From: Eubacterium sp. 14-2
GTDB lineage: Bacteria > Bacillota > Clostridia > Lachnospirales > Lachnospiraceae
Assembly (NCBI RefSeq): GCF_000403845.2
Contig: NZ_KE159567.1
Span: 2,148,466 to 2,212,465, forward strand
Direction: 5' to 3'
DNA length: 64,000 bases
Part shown: positions 47,132-55,923 of the stretch, piece after piece
Layout: every line of letters begins with the position of its first letter
Position numbering within the stretch: the stretch's first letter is position 1
Translations under genes and position numbers: made by a program
The notes under the pieces: generated by a model
What the model was told of the DNA's origin: nothing
Databases searched by the model: none
The model's input: the letters and a program-made list of their open reading frames with translations, nothing else

Positions 47132-47905
47132 TCAGATACGCTCCAGCGCTTCCCGCAGCGCCTCGCAGGAACTGTACCGCTCCTTTGGACGGGAACGGGT
47201 ACATTTTCGGACAATTCCGGCCAGTTTCCGGGGCAGTCTGGGGTTCCAGCGGCGGACAGAATACTGCCCGCAGGGAAACCTGCAGGGATCCCGGCCAGTA
47301 AGCAGATGATACATGGTGGCCCCAAGGCCATAGATATCTGTCCTGGCGTCCACGGATTCCCCGGCAAGCTGTTCCGGCGCCGCATAACCTCTGGTTCCCA
47401 GGCTGACCGTTGTTTCCTGCCCTGACAGCTCCAGAGCTGCTCCAAAATCCAGAAGCCGCAGATTTCCGCCGGACTGCAGCATAATATTGGCCGGCTTCAT
47501 ATCCCGGTAAATTACAGGGGGCTGACAGTGATGGAGATACCCCAGTACCAGACACATATCTTTTGCCCAGACAACCACCTGCTGCCAGGGCTGAGGGCCC
47601 AAACGCTCCAGAACCTGAGCCAGGGTTTCTCCTTCCAGATATTCCATCACGATATAGCAGCGTCCTTCCCGCTCCATCACTTCTTCAATTTCCGGAAAAT
47701 AGGGATACTGCAGCTTCCGTATCAGATCTGCTTCCCCATGTTCCATGGTATGTATCCGGCCATGCGAAAACCTGTCCAGTTCCTTGACTGCCCGATTCCT
47801 GCATGTTTCCCTGTCATATGCCAGATAAACACGGGAAGAGCCCCCGTTTCCCAGTATCTTTCGTATTTCATATCGGTTTTCCAGAATGGTTCCCGGTTCC
47901 AGCAT
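47132..47905 (-). CDS. Small Ser/Thr protein kinase (Hanks type)
   Basis: 257 residues, kinase domain only. Glycine loop ILGNGGSSRVYLA, invariant Lys in RAVKELDRF, catalytic loop VIYRDMKPANIML (HRD replaced by YRD), DFG in RLLDFGAALEL, and the activation segment SLGTRGYAAPEQL. No membrane helix, PASTA or other sensor domain, unlike PrkC. It lies between plsY and parE, isolated by a terminator and a repeat on its upstream side. Substrates are unknown. Confidence 0.85.
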   Translation of the reverse strand: MLEPGTILENRYEIRKILGNGGSSRVYLAYDRETCRNRAVKELDRFSHGRIHTMEHGEADLIRKLQYPYFPEIEEVMEREGRCYIVMEYLEGETLAQVLERLGPQPWQQVVVWAKDMCLVLGYLHHCQPPVIYRDMKPANIMLQSGGNLRLLDFGAALELSGQETTVSLGTRGYAAPEQLAGESVDARTDIYGLGATMYHLLTGRDPCRFPCGQYSVRRWNPRLPRKLAGIVRKCTRSRPKERYSSCEALREALERI

Positions 47906-47924
47906 TACGGTTCCTCCTTAAAAA

Positions 47925-47972
47925 CGGTACTTTCATTTATTAGTATGACAGGGTATTTCCTGTAGAAGAAAA
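47925..47972. repeat. Dispersed palindromic repeat, half unit
   Basis: Reads ACTTTCATTTATTAGTATGA, then CAGGGTATTTCCTGTAGAAG and an A-run. It matches the right half of the units at 3574-3641 and 21697-21760. It directly adjoins the terminator of the plsY transcript, whose T-run it supplies on the minus strand. Confidence 0.65.
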
Positions 47973-47997
47973 AAGAATCCCGCCTGTGCGAGATTCT
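47968..47997 (-). terminator. Terminator downstream of plsY
   Basis: AGAATCCCGC-CTGT-GCGAGATTCT hairpin (47974-47997) with one mismatch, followed by six T on the minus strand. It ends the DUF512-der-plsY operon. Confidence 0.8.
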
Positions 47998-48030
47998 TCG
48001 TCTTCCTTTATCCTGCGTCTGTGCGGAAGT

Positions 48031-48696
48031 TTATTTGCTTTTGTTCAGGCTGCCTGACCTGCTGATGGAAAATTTATTTTCTGTTCCGGTCAGCAGACGC
48101 TTCACATTGGCCCGGTGGCGCCAGATTGCCAGAACTGTGAAAACTGCTCCCACCACATAAGTTTCCGGCAGCAGTTCCTTATCCACCCACAGATATCCCA
48201 TCTGTCCGAATACAATCAGCTGTATATAAAAGCAGACAGATACCAGAATGGAGCCAAGGGAAACATATCTTGTTACCGCAACTGTCACCACAAATACCAG
48301 CAGGCACAGAATTGCCAGAGGCGGATAAAAGGTAATCAGAAATCCGGCCGTACAGGCAATGCCTTTTCCTCCTTTAAATTTCATGTAAAAAGGAAAATTA
48401 TGTCCCAGTACCGTTCCAAGTCCCGCATACATTTCCAGAAGGCTTACCTGCCCCGGATACTTTTCATGAAACAGAATCCAGGCCAGCAGCATGGACAGAA
48501 TTGCCTTGCCTGCATCTCCCAGAAAGGTAACCAGACCTGCTTTCCAGCCCAGCGTCCGCAGGGTATTGGTGGTTCCCGCATTTCCGCTGCCATATTCCCT
48601 GATATCAATATGATGCAGTTTCCCGTAAATAAATCCTGTCTGAAACAGGCCGAAAATATAACCGATGGCCAGACAGATTATCCTGTTTACAACCAT
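48031..48696 (-). CDS. plsY: Acyl-phosphate glycerol-3-phosphate acyltransferase
   Basis: Polytopic membrane enzyme that makes lysophosphatidate from acyl-phosphate. 221 residues, about five helices. Conserved loops: GSGNAGTTNTLRTLG, FKGGKGIACTAGFL and the C-terminal RHRANVKRLLTGTENK. The ATG at 48696 is preferred because AAAGG lies 9 nt upstream; the ATG at 48705 is directly on that site. It overlaps the der stop by a few bases, so translation is coupled. Confidence 0.94.
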   Translation of the reverse strand: MVVNRIICLAIGYIFGLFQTGFIYGKLHHIDIREYGSGNAGTTNTLRTLGWKAGLVTFLGDAGKAILSMLLAWILFHEKYPGQVSLLEMYAGLGTVLGHNFPFYMKFKGGKGIACTAGFLITFYPPLAILCLLVFVVTVAVTRYVSLGSILVSVCFYIQLIVFGQMGYLWVDKELLPETYVVGAVFTVLAIWRHRANVKRLLTGTENKFSISRSGSLNKSK

Positions 48697-48697
48697 G

Positions 48698-50020
48698 CTA
48701 CCCATCCTTTCTTTCCCGAATAATAAATTTTAACGAGGTTCCCTGAAATCCGAAAGCATCCCGGATGCGGTTTTCCAGATATCTGGTATAGGAAAAATGC
48801 ATCAGCTCTCTGTCATTTACAAAAATCACAAAGGTGGGCGGTTTTACCGCAACCTGCGTAATATAAAACAGTTTCAGCCTTTTGCCCTTATCCGAGGGGG
48901 GCTGCTGCATGGCCACTGCTTCCGACATGATTTCATTTAATACGCCTGTAGCCACCCGCATGGAATTATTTTCCAGTACCACATCAATCATCTGAAATAA
49001 CTTCCTGGTGCGCTGTCCCGTTTTTGCTGAAATGTAAAGAATTTCCGCATAGGGCATGAAACTCAGGATTTCCCGAATCCGCTCCGTATGCTTATAAACG
49101 GTTTTGTCATCCTTCTCGACAGCATCCCACTTATTCACTGCAATAATAATTCCTTTTCCGCGCTCGTGGGCAATGCCTGCAATCTTTGCGTCCTGCTCGG
49201 TTACGCCTTCTGTGGCGTCAATGACGATTACCACCACGTCTGCACGTTCCACAGCCGTCACCGCGCGTATAATACTGAACCGCTCCAGTTCTTCTTTGAT
49301 TTTGCTTTTTCTTCTCAGACCTGCCGTATCAATAAACACATACTCCCTGTCCTGCCAGATAACTTCCGTATCTATGGCGTCTCTGGTGGTTCCCGCAATG
49401 TCCGATACAATCACCCGTTCTTCTCCCACCAGCCGGTTAATCAGGGAGGATTTTCCCACATTGGGCTTGCCTACAATGGCAACTCTGGGCCTGTCGTCCT
49501 CCATTTCATCCTGGGATTCTTTGGGAAAATGCTTTACAACTTCATCCAGCATATCTCCGATTCCCAGTTTGGAAGCGGCTGAAACAGGTACCGGGTCTCC
49601 GATTCCCAGATTGTAAAACTCGTAGACATCGGGCATGAGCTTCTCAAAACTGTCCACCTTGTTCACTACCAGTACCACCGGCTTCCTGGAACGTCTGAGC
49701 ATATCGGCCACTTTGGAATCCGCGTCCACCAGCCCCTGGCGCACATCCGTCATAAAAAGAATCACATCTGCTGTATCAATGGCAATCTGAGCCTGTTCCC
49801 GCATCCGGGACAGTATAATATCCTGGCTTTCCGGTTCAATCCCCCCTGTGTCAATCAGGGTAAACGCTGTATTCAGCCATGTAACATCTGCATAAATCCT
49901 GTCTCTGGTCACTCCCGGCGTATCCTGCACAATGGAAATACGCTTTCCGGCCAGAGCATTAAACAGCGTGGATTTTCCCACATTGGGCCGTCCCACTACT
50001 GCAACTACTGGTTTACTCAT
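48698..50020 (-). CDS. der: Ribosome biogenesis GTPase Der (EngA)
   Basis: Essential 50S assembly GTPase. 440 residues with two G domains, P-loops GRPNVGKS (about 8-15) and GKPNVGKS (about 183-190), NKVD and NKWD specificity motifs, DTGG and DTAG switch II motifs, and a C-terminal KH-like domain ([24 protein letters not shown] as two parts). It starts 1 nt after the DUF512 stop and couples to plsY, a common clostridial order. Confidence 0.97.
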   Translation of the reverse strand: MSKPVVAVVGRPNVGKSTLFNALAGKRISIVQDTPGVTRDRIYADVTWLNTAFTLIDTGGIEPESQDIILSRMREQAQIAIDTADVILFMTDVRQGLVDADSKVADMLRRSRKPVVLVVNKVDSFEKLMPDVYEFYNLGIGDPVPVSAASKLGIGDMLDEVVKHFPKESQDEMEDDRPRVAIVGKPNVGKSSLINRLVGEERVIVSDIAGTTRDAIDTEVIWQDREYVFIDTAGLRRKSKIKEELERFSIIRAVTAVERADVVVIVIDATEGVTEQDAKIAGIAHERGKGIIIAVNKWDAVEKDDKTVYKHTERIREILSFMPYAEILYISAKTGQRTRKLFQMIDVVLENNSMRVATGVLNEIMSEAVAMQQPPSDKGKRLKLFYITQVAVKPPTFVIFVNDRELMHFSYTRYLENRIRDAFGFQGTSLKFIIRERKDG

Positions 50021-50021
50021 T

Positions 50022-51368
50022 TCACTCTCCTAACTCTCTCATCAAACACGACACCAAATCCTGTCCGCTTGATTTTACAATATCTGTCTTCACTTGTAAA
50101 GCATTTTCCAGATGAGAAAGCGTAATGTCGTCCAGAAACACCTCTTCGCCGCTGCGCAGGAGATTGCAGGGCAGAAGCAGTCTGCTGCCTGAAACTCTGC
50201 CTTTTAACTGTGCAATTATGTCCTGTCCCGTCAGAAGTCCGGAAACCGTAATCCGTTCTCCGAAAAAATGATTCACAACAGGGATGACCTGTATCTCTTT
50301 TTCCGGAAATATCTGCTGAAAGGATTCTGCCAGTTCCTGCAGAATGGGAGCTGCAAGAACTCCCGTTGCAATGGTGATTTTCTCTGTTTTATCTGTCTTC
50401 CGGGATTCTTTCATGCCCTTTTTTCTGCCGGCTTCTGCCAGGGCTTTTGCAAACTCCTGCCGCAGCAGCCGCAGCATTCCCACACCATTTTCCAGCTGCA
50501 GATAGCCATCGTACCTGTCTTCCTGCGGAAGCTCCTGTTCTGCCAGCAGGTACCACTCGTCACTGGCATGAATAAAATGCAGCCCCTGTCTTTCAAAACA
50601 TATCTCCTGCCAGCGGTGGATAAGCTCCAGCACCTCCCTGGCATCCTGTTTTGTAAAAGGCTCAAGAGGATACAGCCCTTCCCGGTATCTGCTCAGTCCC
50701 ACCGGAACCACCGACACGCTCTCCATCACCGGCATATATTTCATCAGATCTGTAATGGTTCTTTCCAGTTCCTTCCCGTCATTCACTCCCCTGCAGAGGA
50801 CAATCTGGCCATTCATGGGAATTCCCGCCTCATACAGCCGGTCTATTTTTTTTAAGGCTTCTCCTGCAAAACGGTTATTCAGCATTTTGCAGCGCAGTTT
50901 TGGACTGGTGGTTTGTACTGATATGTTAATGGGCCCCAGTTTATAGGCGATAATCCGCTCCAGATCATGCTCTTTCATATTGGTAAGGGTCACATAATTC
51001 CCCTGAAGAAAGGACAGGCGGGAATCATCATCCTTAAAATACAGCGTATCCCGCATCCCTTCCGGCATCTGGTCAATAAAGCAGAAAATACATTTATTAC
51101 AGCAGGATCTGTAATCGTCCATCAGTCCGTTTTCAAACTCAATGCCCAGATCTTCCTCGTATTCCTTTTCTATTTCCAGCTCCCACTCTTCTCCGTCCTT
51201 TTTGCGGATTATGGCAGTGAGATATTCTTCATCGGTATAATAATGATAGTCAAATACATCTTCTATTTCATGGTCATTGACGGACACCAGCACGTCTCCC
51301 GGCTCTATTCCCAGTTCCTCTGCTATGCTGCCCGGCTGAATTCTGTCTATAATATGCTCTTTCAACAT
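50022..51368 (-). CDS. DUF512 protein with PDZ-like and radical SAM-like domains
   Basis: 448 residues. The N-terminal PDZ-like segment (about 3-70) reads [22 protein letters not shown]. It is followed by a Cys cluster [14 protein letters not shown] (C-x2-C-x2-C) of radical SAM type, a barrel ([26 protein letters not shown]-like [16 protein letters not shown]), and the C-terminal DUF512 region ([14 protein letters not shown]). The family is conserved next to der in Clostridia but has no proven reaction. It is the first gene of a three-gene operon with der and plsY. Confidence 0.85.
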   Translation of the reverse strand: MLKEHIIDRIQPGSIAEELGIEPGDVLVSVNDHEIEDVFDYHYYTDEEYLTAIIRKKDGEEWELEIEKEYEEDLGIEFENGLMDDYRSCCNKCIFCFIDQMPEGMRDTLYFKDDDSRLSFLQGNYVTLTNMKEHDLERIIAYKLGPINISVQTTSPKLRCKMLNNRFAGEALKKIDRLYEAGIPMNGQIVLCRGVNDGKELERTITDLMKYMPVMESVSVVPVGLSRYREGLYPLEPFTKQDAREVLELIHRWQEICFERQGLHFIHASDEWYLLAEQELPQEDRYDGYLQLENGVGMLRLLRQEFAKALAEAGRKKGMKESRKTDKTEKITIATGVLAAPILQELAESFQQIFPEKEIQVIPVVNHFFGERITVSGLLTGQDIIAQLKGRVSGSRLLLPCNLLRSGEEVFLDDITLSHLENALQVKTDIVKSSGQDLVSCLMRELGE

Positions 51369-51404
51369 CCGTTCTCCTGTTCCGCGTGTAAGCGGACTGC
51401 GCAG

Positions 51405-51597
51405 CGGTAAATGTCATCTCTGCAGCGCATAATCTGACAAGGTCTTTCCTATAAGGATTAGGGTGTCAAAAGCACCTTTGGTGCTACGCTCATAGCATAT
51501 ATTGTTATTGCAAATGTATTTGCACATCAATATATGCTATAGAGCGGGTGCGACGCACCCTTTTGACATCCTAATCCTATAAGACAAAGAAAGGAAT
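51405..51597. repeat. Long nested hairpin carrying dispersed-repeat ends
   Basis: CCTATAAGGATTAGGGTGTCAAAAG (51451-51475, left arm in two parts: CCTATAAGGATTAGG and GTGTCAAAAG) pairs with TTTTGACATCCTAATCCTATAAG at about 51561-51583. Inside are GGGTGCG-CACC hairpins and a perfect 13-bp stem ATAGCATATATTG / CAATATATGCTAT, and at its centre TGCAAATGTATTTGCA. The left flank GACAAGGTCTTTCCTATAAG and right flank CCTATAAGACAAAGAAAGG belong to the dispersed repeat family. No ORF. Confidence 0.75.
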
Positions 51598-51653
51598 TAC
51601 CATTATTTCATAACGATAATTCCCATCATTTCTGTATGCAGTATTCAGAAATT

Positions 51654-51764
51654 TTAATCTTCCGTATCTTCATCTACCACTCCGGCTACTGCTCCGGCCA
51701 CAGAAGATATCACTGCAACAATCACTGCAACCAGCACTACGCCTCCAATTATAAAAACCATCAT
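51654..51764 (-). CDS. Possible 36-residue membrane microprotein
   Basis: An ATG-ATG start at 51764 and stop TAA at 51654 give 36 residues: one long hydrophobic helix (MVFIIGGVVLVAVIVAVISS), a Gly/Ala segment, and a short acidic end (DEDTED). The ribosome binding site is weak (GAGATGACGGGAA). The hydrophobic/acidic composition is unlike random sequence, but there is no homology I can name. Confidence 0.4.
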   Translation of the reverse strand: MMVFIIGGVVLVAVIVAVISSVAGAVAGVVDEDTED

Positions 51765-51933
51765 TTCCCGTCATCTCTTTTCTTCATATTTTATAACTGC
51801 CCATATTATACCAAAATGCCTGTCCGGTGTAAAGTCCTGTTATAAAAAAGAATACGCCATGTAATTCCCTGTGTACGGATACAGCTGGTTTTATCCCCAT
51901 TAATTACCGGTAGCATTGCCGCCCGGTCCGGTA

Positions 51934-51961
51934 TATAATAAACAGCACAAAACACATGTTC
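51934..51961 (+). promoter_or_regulatory. dinB promoter -10 and LexA-like box
   Basis: TATAAT (51934-51939) with no good -35 (TAGCAT at 51911-51916, 17 bp away). AAAC-ACAT-GTTC at 51950-51961, read on the other strand as GAAC-ATGT-GTTT, matches the clostridial LexA box form and lies about 20 nt before the start codon. Confidence 0.5.
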
Positions 51962-51982
51962 TGTGTTATCCGGGAGGTTTTT

Positions 51983-53227
51983 ATGGAAAGAGTTATTTTA
52001 CACTCAGATTTAAATAATTTTTATGCTTCCGTGAAATGTTTGTATCATCCTTCGCTGGCCAGGAAACCCGTGGCAGTTGCCGGTGACCCGGAGGCCAGAC
52101 ATGGAATTGTACTGGCGAAAAACTATGCTGCCAGAGCCTGCGGTGTTGCCACGGGAGACCCTCTGTGGATGGCCAGGCAGAAATGCCCGGACATTCTGTT
52201 TGTACCGCCTCATTATGAGCTGTATATGAAATATTCACAGATTGCCAGAGAAATCTACAGCGAATACACCGATCAGGCGGAGCCATACGGTCTCGACGAA
52301 TGCTGGCTGGATGTTACCGGAAGCACTCATCTGTTCGGCGATGGAAAAACAATTGCAGATAAACTACGGAAACGGATAAAAGCTGAACTGGGCGTCACGG
52401 TTTCAGTTGGAGTAAGCTACAATAAAATATTCGCAAAGCTGGGCAGCGATATGAAAAAACCGGACGCCACAACAGTTATCACAAAAGAAGATTTCCGGGA
52501 AATTGTCTGGCCCCTGCCTGTGGGAGATCTGCTCTTTGCAGGACCTGCAACAGAAAAAAAACTGCAAAAATACGATATCCGGACAATCGGAGACCTTGCC
52601 CGGGCAGACCGGGATTTCCTGCACAGCATTCTTGGCCAAAACGGTGTCATGCTGTGGATATCTGCCAATGGGCTGGATACCTCTCCTGTGTCAGATATTG
52701 CCGCAAAGCCTCTGATTAAATCCATCGGCAACAGCACTACTGCCCCTCGTGACCTTATTACCGATGAGGATATCCGCATCACATTTATGGTACTGTGCGA
52801 AAGCGTATCGGCACGAATGCGTGAACATGATTTTGTCTGCAGCACAGTGCAGATCGGCGTCCGGGACAATGAATTATGCAGTTATGAGCGACAGGGCAGG
52901 CTTGCCTTCCCCAACAGGACTGCAAAATCACTGTTTCAAAAGTCTTTTGAGCTGTATAAGCACAGTCACATATCAGGCAAACCTGTCCGTTCCCTCAGTG
53001 TCCGTGCCTGCAATCTGTCACGAAAGGAAAATGAACAGCTTTCCCTGTTACCGGAACCGGCAGCCATTCAGAAACAGGAAACACTGGAGCATACCATAGA
53101 CGCCATCCGAAACCGTTTCGGTTATTTTTCCGTACAGAAAGGCCTTCTGCTTTCTGACAGGCAGCTTTCCTCCTTAAATCCAAAAGAAGACCACATAATC
53201 CATCCCGGATCTTTCTGCAGAAATTAA
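51983..53227 (+). CDS. dinB: Y-family DNA polymerase (Pol IV, DinB-like)
   Basis: Error-prone translesion polymerase. 414 residues from ATG 51983 (GGGAGG 5 nt upstream). Catalytic acidic residues are in ILHSDLNNFYASVKC (palm Asp) and YGLDECWLDVTGS (Asp-Glu pair); the steric region is AKNYAARACGV. Helix-hairpin-helix thumb (TIGDLARAD), little finger domain, and a beta-clamp-binding motif QLSLLP at about 360-365. A 79-residue gene follows 43 nt later. The LexA-like box suggests SOS control. Whether it is DinB or a UmuC/ImuB-type relative is not settled. Confidence 0.9.
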   Translation: MERVILHSDLNNFYASVKCLYHPSLARKPVAVAGDPEARHGIVLAKNYAARACGVATGDPLWMARQKCPDILFVPPHYELYMKYSQIAREIYSEYTDQAEPYGLDECWLDVTGSTHLFGDGKTIADKLRKRIKAELGVTVSVGVSYNKIFAKLGSDMKKPDATTVITKEDFREIVWPLPVGDLLFAGPATEKKLQKYDIRTIGDLARADRDFLHSILGQNGVMLWISANGLDTSPVSDIAAKPLIKSIGNSTTAPRDLITDEDIRITFMVLCESVSARMREHDFVCSTVQIGVRDNELCSYERQGRLAFPNRTAKSLFQKSFELYKHSHISGKPVRSLSVRACNLSRKENEQLSLLPEPAAIQKQETLEHTIDAIRNRFGYFSVQKGLLLSDRQLSSLNPKEDHIIHPGSFCRN

Positions 53228-53270
53228 ACTGCGTCCGTTTCCGGAAAAATATCACTGCTGAGGTGTGCAT

Positions 53271-53510
53271 ATGGCAAGAAAAGTATTTGTTGAAGTAACG
53301 GCAAAATTCGATACGGAAGGCAGGATAATCCCCCTGTCTCTTTTATGGGAAGACGGAACAGTCTATGAAATAAACCGCGTGCTGGATGTCCGCCGGGCTG
53401 CCTCTCTGAAAGCCGGCGGCATGGGAATCCGGTATACCGTAAGCATAGGCGGCAGACAAAGCTATCTGTATTTTGAAGAACCAAAATGGTTTGTGGAAGC
53501 AAAAGGATGA
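53271..53510 (+). CDS. Small beta-rich protein co-located with the Y-family polymerase
   Basis: 79 residues from ATG 53271 (GAGG 7 nt upstream). Predicted mostly beta strands: KVFVEVTAKFDTEGRIIPLSLLWEDG, then a conserved-looking RRAASLKAGGMGIRYTV, ending FEEPKWFVEAKG. I do not recognise a named family; its size and placement resemble small genes found after dinB in other Gram-positives (DUF6504-like). Same strand and likely same transcript as dinB, so a role in translesion synthesis is inferred. Confidence 0.7.
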   Translation: MARKVFVEVTAKFDTEGRIIPLSLLWEDGTVYEINRVLDVRRAASLKAGGMGIRYTVSIGGRQSYLYFEEPKWFVEAKG

Positions 53511-53576
53511 TGCAGACAACTCATAAACTCAATCATCACAGGCCCCTTTTTATATTTCCGTTTGCAGCAGCCCTTT

Positions 53577-54080
53577 TTATACTTCAAATCCCTTTAAAAA
53601 CAGCTGCACACTGCTTTTTATATAATCATCTTTTTCCACTTCCGTCAGTTTTTTTCCAAAAGAAGCATTCAGAAAAGCGTACCCGAAAAGGGATGAAAAC
53701 ACTGCCAGGGCAGACGCGGTAAAATCCCCTTCGGACAGTTTCCCCATTTCACACATACGGTTCAGATAGTCAGTAAATGCTGACAGAAAAGACCGGGGGA
53801 CTTTCATAATAAAGGGGGCGGTTTCCTCATAAATCTGAGGCGCCCGAAGGCCCACGGACAGGTTGACAAAATCTGCGGTCATCCGGTCCAGATATGCTCT
53901 CATAAACATCTCCAGATCTTCCTGCAGATTCCAGGCAACGTGTTTAAATATATCCGGTGTGATGCCGGCCCGCCATTCTTCCTGACTGACTCCCTGCAGG
54001 ATAATTTCTTTTTTATTTTTAAATTTGCGGAACAGTGTACATTCATTTACCCCTGCCAGATTTCCTACAGCTGCTTTCTG
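53577..54080 (-). pseudogene. TetR-family regulator lacking its N-terminal helices
   Basis: The open frame gives a recognition helix AGVNECTLFRKFKNKKEI followed by a TetR ligand-domain-like tail to 53577. The frame is closed upstream by a TGA (54081-54083), so helix 1 and most of helix 2 of the HTH are missing. There is no start codon with a ribosome binding site before the HTH; the first ATG (53909) is after it. The remaining 5-prime end overlaps the last codons of the ABC permease gene. A deletion that fused the permease end to the middle of tetR explains this. Confidence 0.75.
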
Positions 54081-54826
54081 TCAAAACAGACTGCCGCCAG
54101 TACCATACAGAGCAGAATCGTGCCTCCTGCCGCCGCCATACCAACAGCATAATCTCCGGGAGCTTTTATCCCCTGCAGTAAAGACATCCCATCCATAAGT
54201 TTCACCGGAAGAAAGCCGCTGATTTTTGGAAACATGCCCAGTATATATACTCCCATAACGACTCCGCCGGTTCCAAGGAGCACCTGTGTGCTGCTGCCTG
54301 CCGCAGAGGAAAAACATACCAGAAGGGCAGTCACCCATACTCCGAACAGCCAGGTCAGCATCCCCGCAAAAAACAGGTGTCCGGCAATCCCGTTATCCCA
54401 GAAATACCCATTGTATCCGCAGGTAATCCCAAAACAGAGCCAGTACATTACAGTCCACAAAACAAACATTGTCAGAGCCTTTGCCAACAGGATTTTCCGG
54501 CGGGACAACCCTTTTGTCACCGGCGGAATCAGCGTTCCTTTCTGATATTCCCCGGTAAAACTGCTGCTGCAGAGCAGGATAAATACCACAATTCCTGCAG
54601 GAATATTTTTATAAAACTGTCCCCAGGAATTCATGGCGTCTACTGTTACCTCAGTAACTGTCAGCCCTGACTCTGCCAGAGAATCGGTAAGGGTTTCCAT
54701 CAGCCAGGGCGTCATTTTTGCCACAACCGGGTTCATAATTCCAAATAATGTAAAAATCAGAAGCAGAATCAGAAAACGGCCGCTCCGGCATAATTCCATC
54801 CATTCTTTTCTCAGAAATGCTTTCAT
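54065..54826 (-). CDS. ABC-2 type transporter permease
   Basis: 253 residues with about six membrane helices: the first at about 17-35 (GRFLILLLIFTLFGIMNPVVA), then TSSFTGEYQKGTL and further helices to the end. It ends CFDRKQL, a usual C-terminus for the family, so it seems complete. The ATG overlaps the ATPase stop by 4 nt. It forms an exporter with the ATPase 54823-55719. The substrate is unknown; such pairs often export peptides or drugs. Confidence 0.85.
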   Translation of the reverse strand: MKAFLRKEWMELCRSGRFLILLLIFTLFGIMNPVVAKMTPWLMETLTDSLAESGLTVTEVTVDAMNSWGQFYKNIPAGIVVFILLCSSSFTGEYQKGTLIPPVTKGLSRRKILLAKALTMFVLWTVMYWLCFGITCGYNGYFWDNGIAGHLFFAGMLTWLFGVWVTALLVCFSSAAGSSTQVLLGTGGVVMGVYILGMFPKISGFLPVKLMDGMSLLQGIKAPGDYAVGMAAAGGTILLCMVLAAVCFDRKQL

Positions 54827-55719
54827 TTTCCCACCACCTCCATAAACAGTTCCTCCAGCGACGATTCCTGCCGCTCTATCCGCAGAACAGATATGTTCCG
54901 GTCCGCAAGAAAATGCAGAATCTCAGGCAGACGCCCTGTGTCTTCCAGCAAAAAGTTCCTTTTGCCTGTGGATTTCAGACAGGGAAATGCTGCCAGGAGG
55001 AGCTGCCCGTCTTCCACCTGTTCCAGTTCCATCTCCATTCCGGCAGCTTTTCTGTACGTCCGCATTTCCTCAATGGTTCCCTTAAGAACAATTTCTCCTT
55101 CATGCAGAAACGCAGCTTCATCACAGATATGCTCCACGTCTGAGAGAATATGGGTGGAAAAGAGCACCGTTGTCTGCTCTTTTGCGGCTGACAGAATATC
55201 CAGCAATTCCCTGCGTCCTGCCGGGTCCAGTGCAGAAGTCGGCTCATCACAGATTAAGAGTCCGGGACGTCCGAACAGCGCCTGCGCCACACCCAGCCGC
55301 TGTTTCATGCCGCGGGAAAAGCCTCTGATCCGGCGGTTTTCTTTTTCCAGTCCCACCAGGCAAAGCAATTCCTCACTGCGCGCCTTAATCTCCTTTGAAG
55401 ACATACCGGAAATCTCCCCGCAAAAACGGAGGTATTCAAAGGGCGTCATACAGGAATAAAATTCCGGAACGTCCGGCAAATATCCCACAAACCGATTGGT
55501 TGGCGTATTTCCGTAATGAACTTTCATTCCGTTTACGGAAATTTCTCCTCCATCACTGGCCAGCAGGCCCAGAATCAGCTTCATGGCAGTGGTTTTTCCT
55601 GCACCGTTTTTTCCCACAAAACCGAACACGGTATGCTCCGGAACAGAAAAAGTGACATCCCGCAGCACCTGTTTTTCTCCAAATCTTTTTGCCACATGAG
55701 AAAGGGTCAGCATATCCAT
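54823..55719 (-). CDS. ABC transporter ATP-binding protein
   Basis: 298 residues. Walker A GKNGAGKTT (about 36-44), signature FSRGMKQRLGVAQAL, Walker B LLICDEPTSALDP, H-loop STHILSDVEHIC, and a C-terminal regulatory domain of about 80 residues. It starts 1 nt after the PLDc_N gene and overlaps the permease, so all three form one operon headed by the HTH/TPR regulator. Confidence 0.93.
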   Translation of the reverse strand: MDMLTLSHVAKRFGEKQVLRDVTFSVPEHTVFGFVGKNGAGKTTAMKLILGLLASDGGEISVNGMKVHYGNTPTNRFVGYLPDVPEFYSCMTPFEYLRFCGEISGMSSKEIKARSEELLCLVGLEKENRRIRGFSRGMKQRLGVAQALFGRPGLLICDEPTSALDPAGRRELLDILSAAKEQTTVLFSTHILSDVEHICDEAAFLHEGEIVLKGTIEEMRTYRKAAGMEMELEQVEDGQLLLAAFPCLKSTGKRNFLLEDTGRLPEILHFLADRNISVLRIERQESSLEELFMEVVGK

Positions 55720-55923
55720 TCAGGCCTCCTCCTTTCCCAGCAGAAAATACAGAATGGGTCCGATAAATTCCATCCCAATCAGCACAACAGCAATCCACAG
55801 CCCTCTGCTGCCCCGCCTGTATGTCTTATGGGTTAAAATATGATAAAGGGTATAGCCCAGCAATATAAACTCCACAACTGCCAGCGGAATCAGAAGGGGC
55901 AGAAATTCCTTTATATCAGGCAT
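55720..55923 (-). CDS. Small PLDc_N-domain membrane protein
   Basis: 67 residues from ATG 55923 (GGGAGG 8 nt upstream). Two hydrophobic helices flank a basic loop: LLIPLAVVEFILLGYTLYHIL, HKTYRRGSRG, then LWIAVVLIGMEFIGPILYFLLG. This is the N-terminal membrane domain seen in cardiolipin synthases (PLDc_N), here on its own. Such stand-alone copies often lie beside ABC-2 exporters. It overlaps the end of the regulator gene by 8 nt. Confidence 0.8.
   Translation of the reverse strand: MPDIKEFLPLLIPLAVVEFILLGYTLYHILTHKTYRRGSRGLWIAVVLIGMEFIGPILYFLLGKEEA

Noticed and set aside
53271-53510. YolD-like or UmuD-like identity for the gene after dinB
   Set aside because: No YolD signature and no Ser-Lys protease residues; left unnamed.
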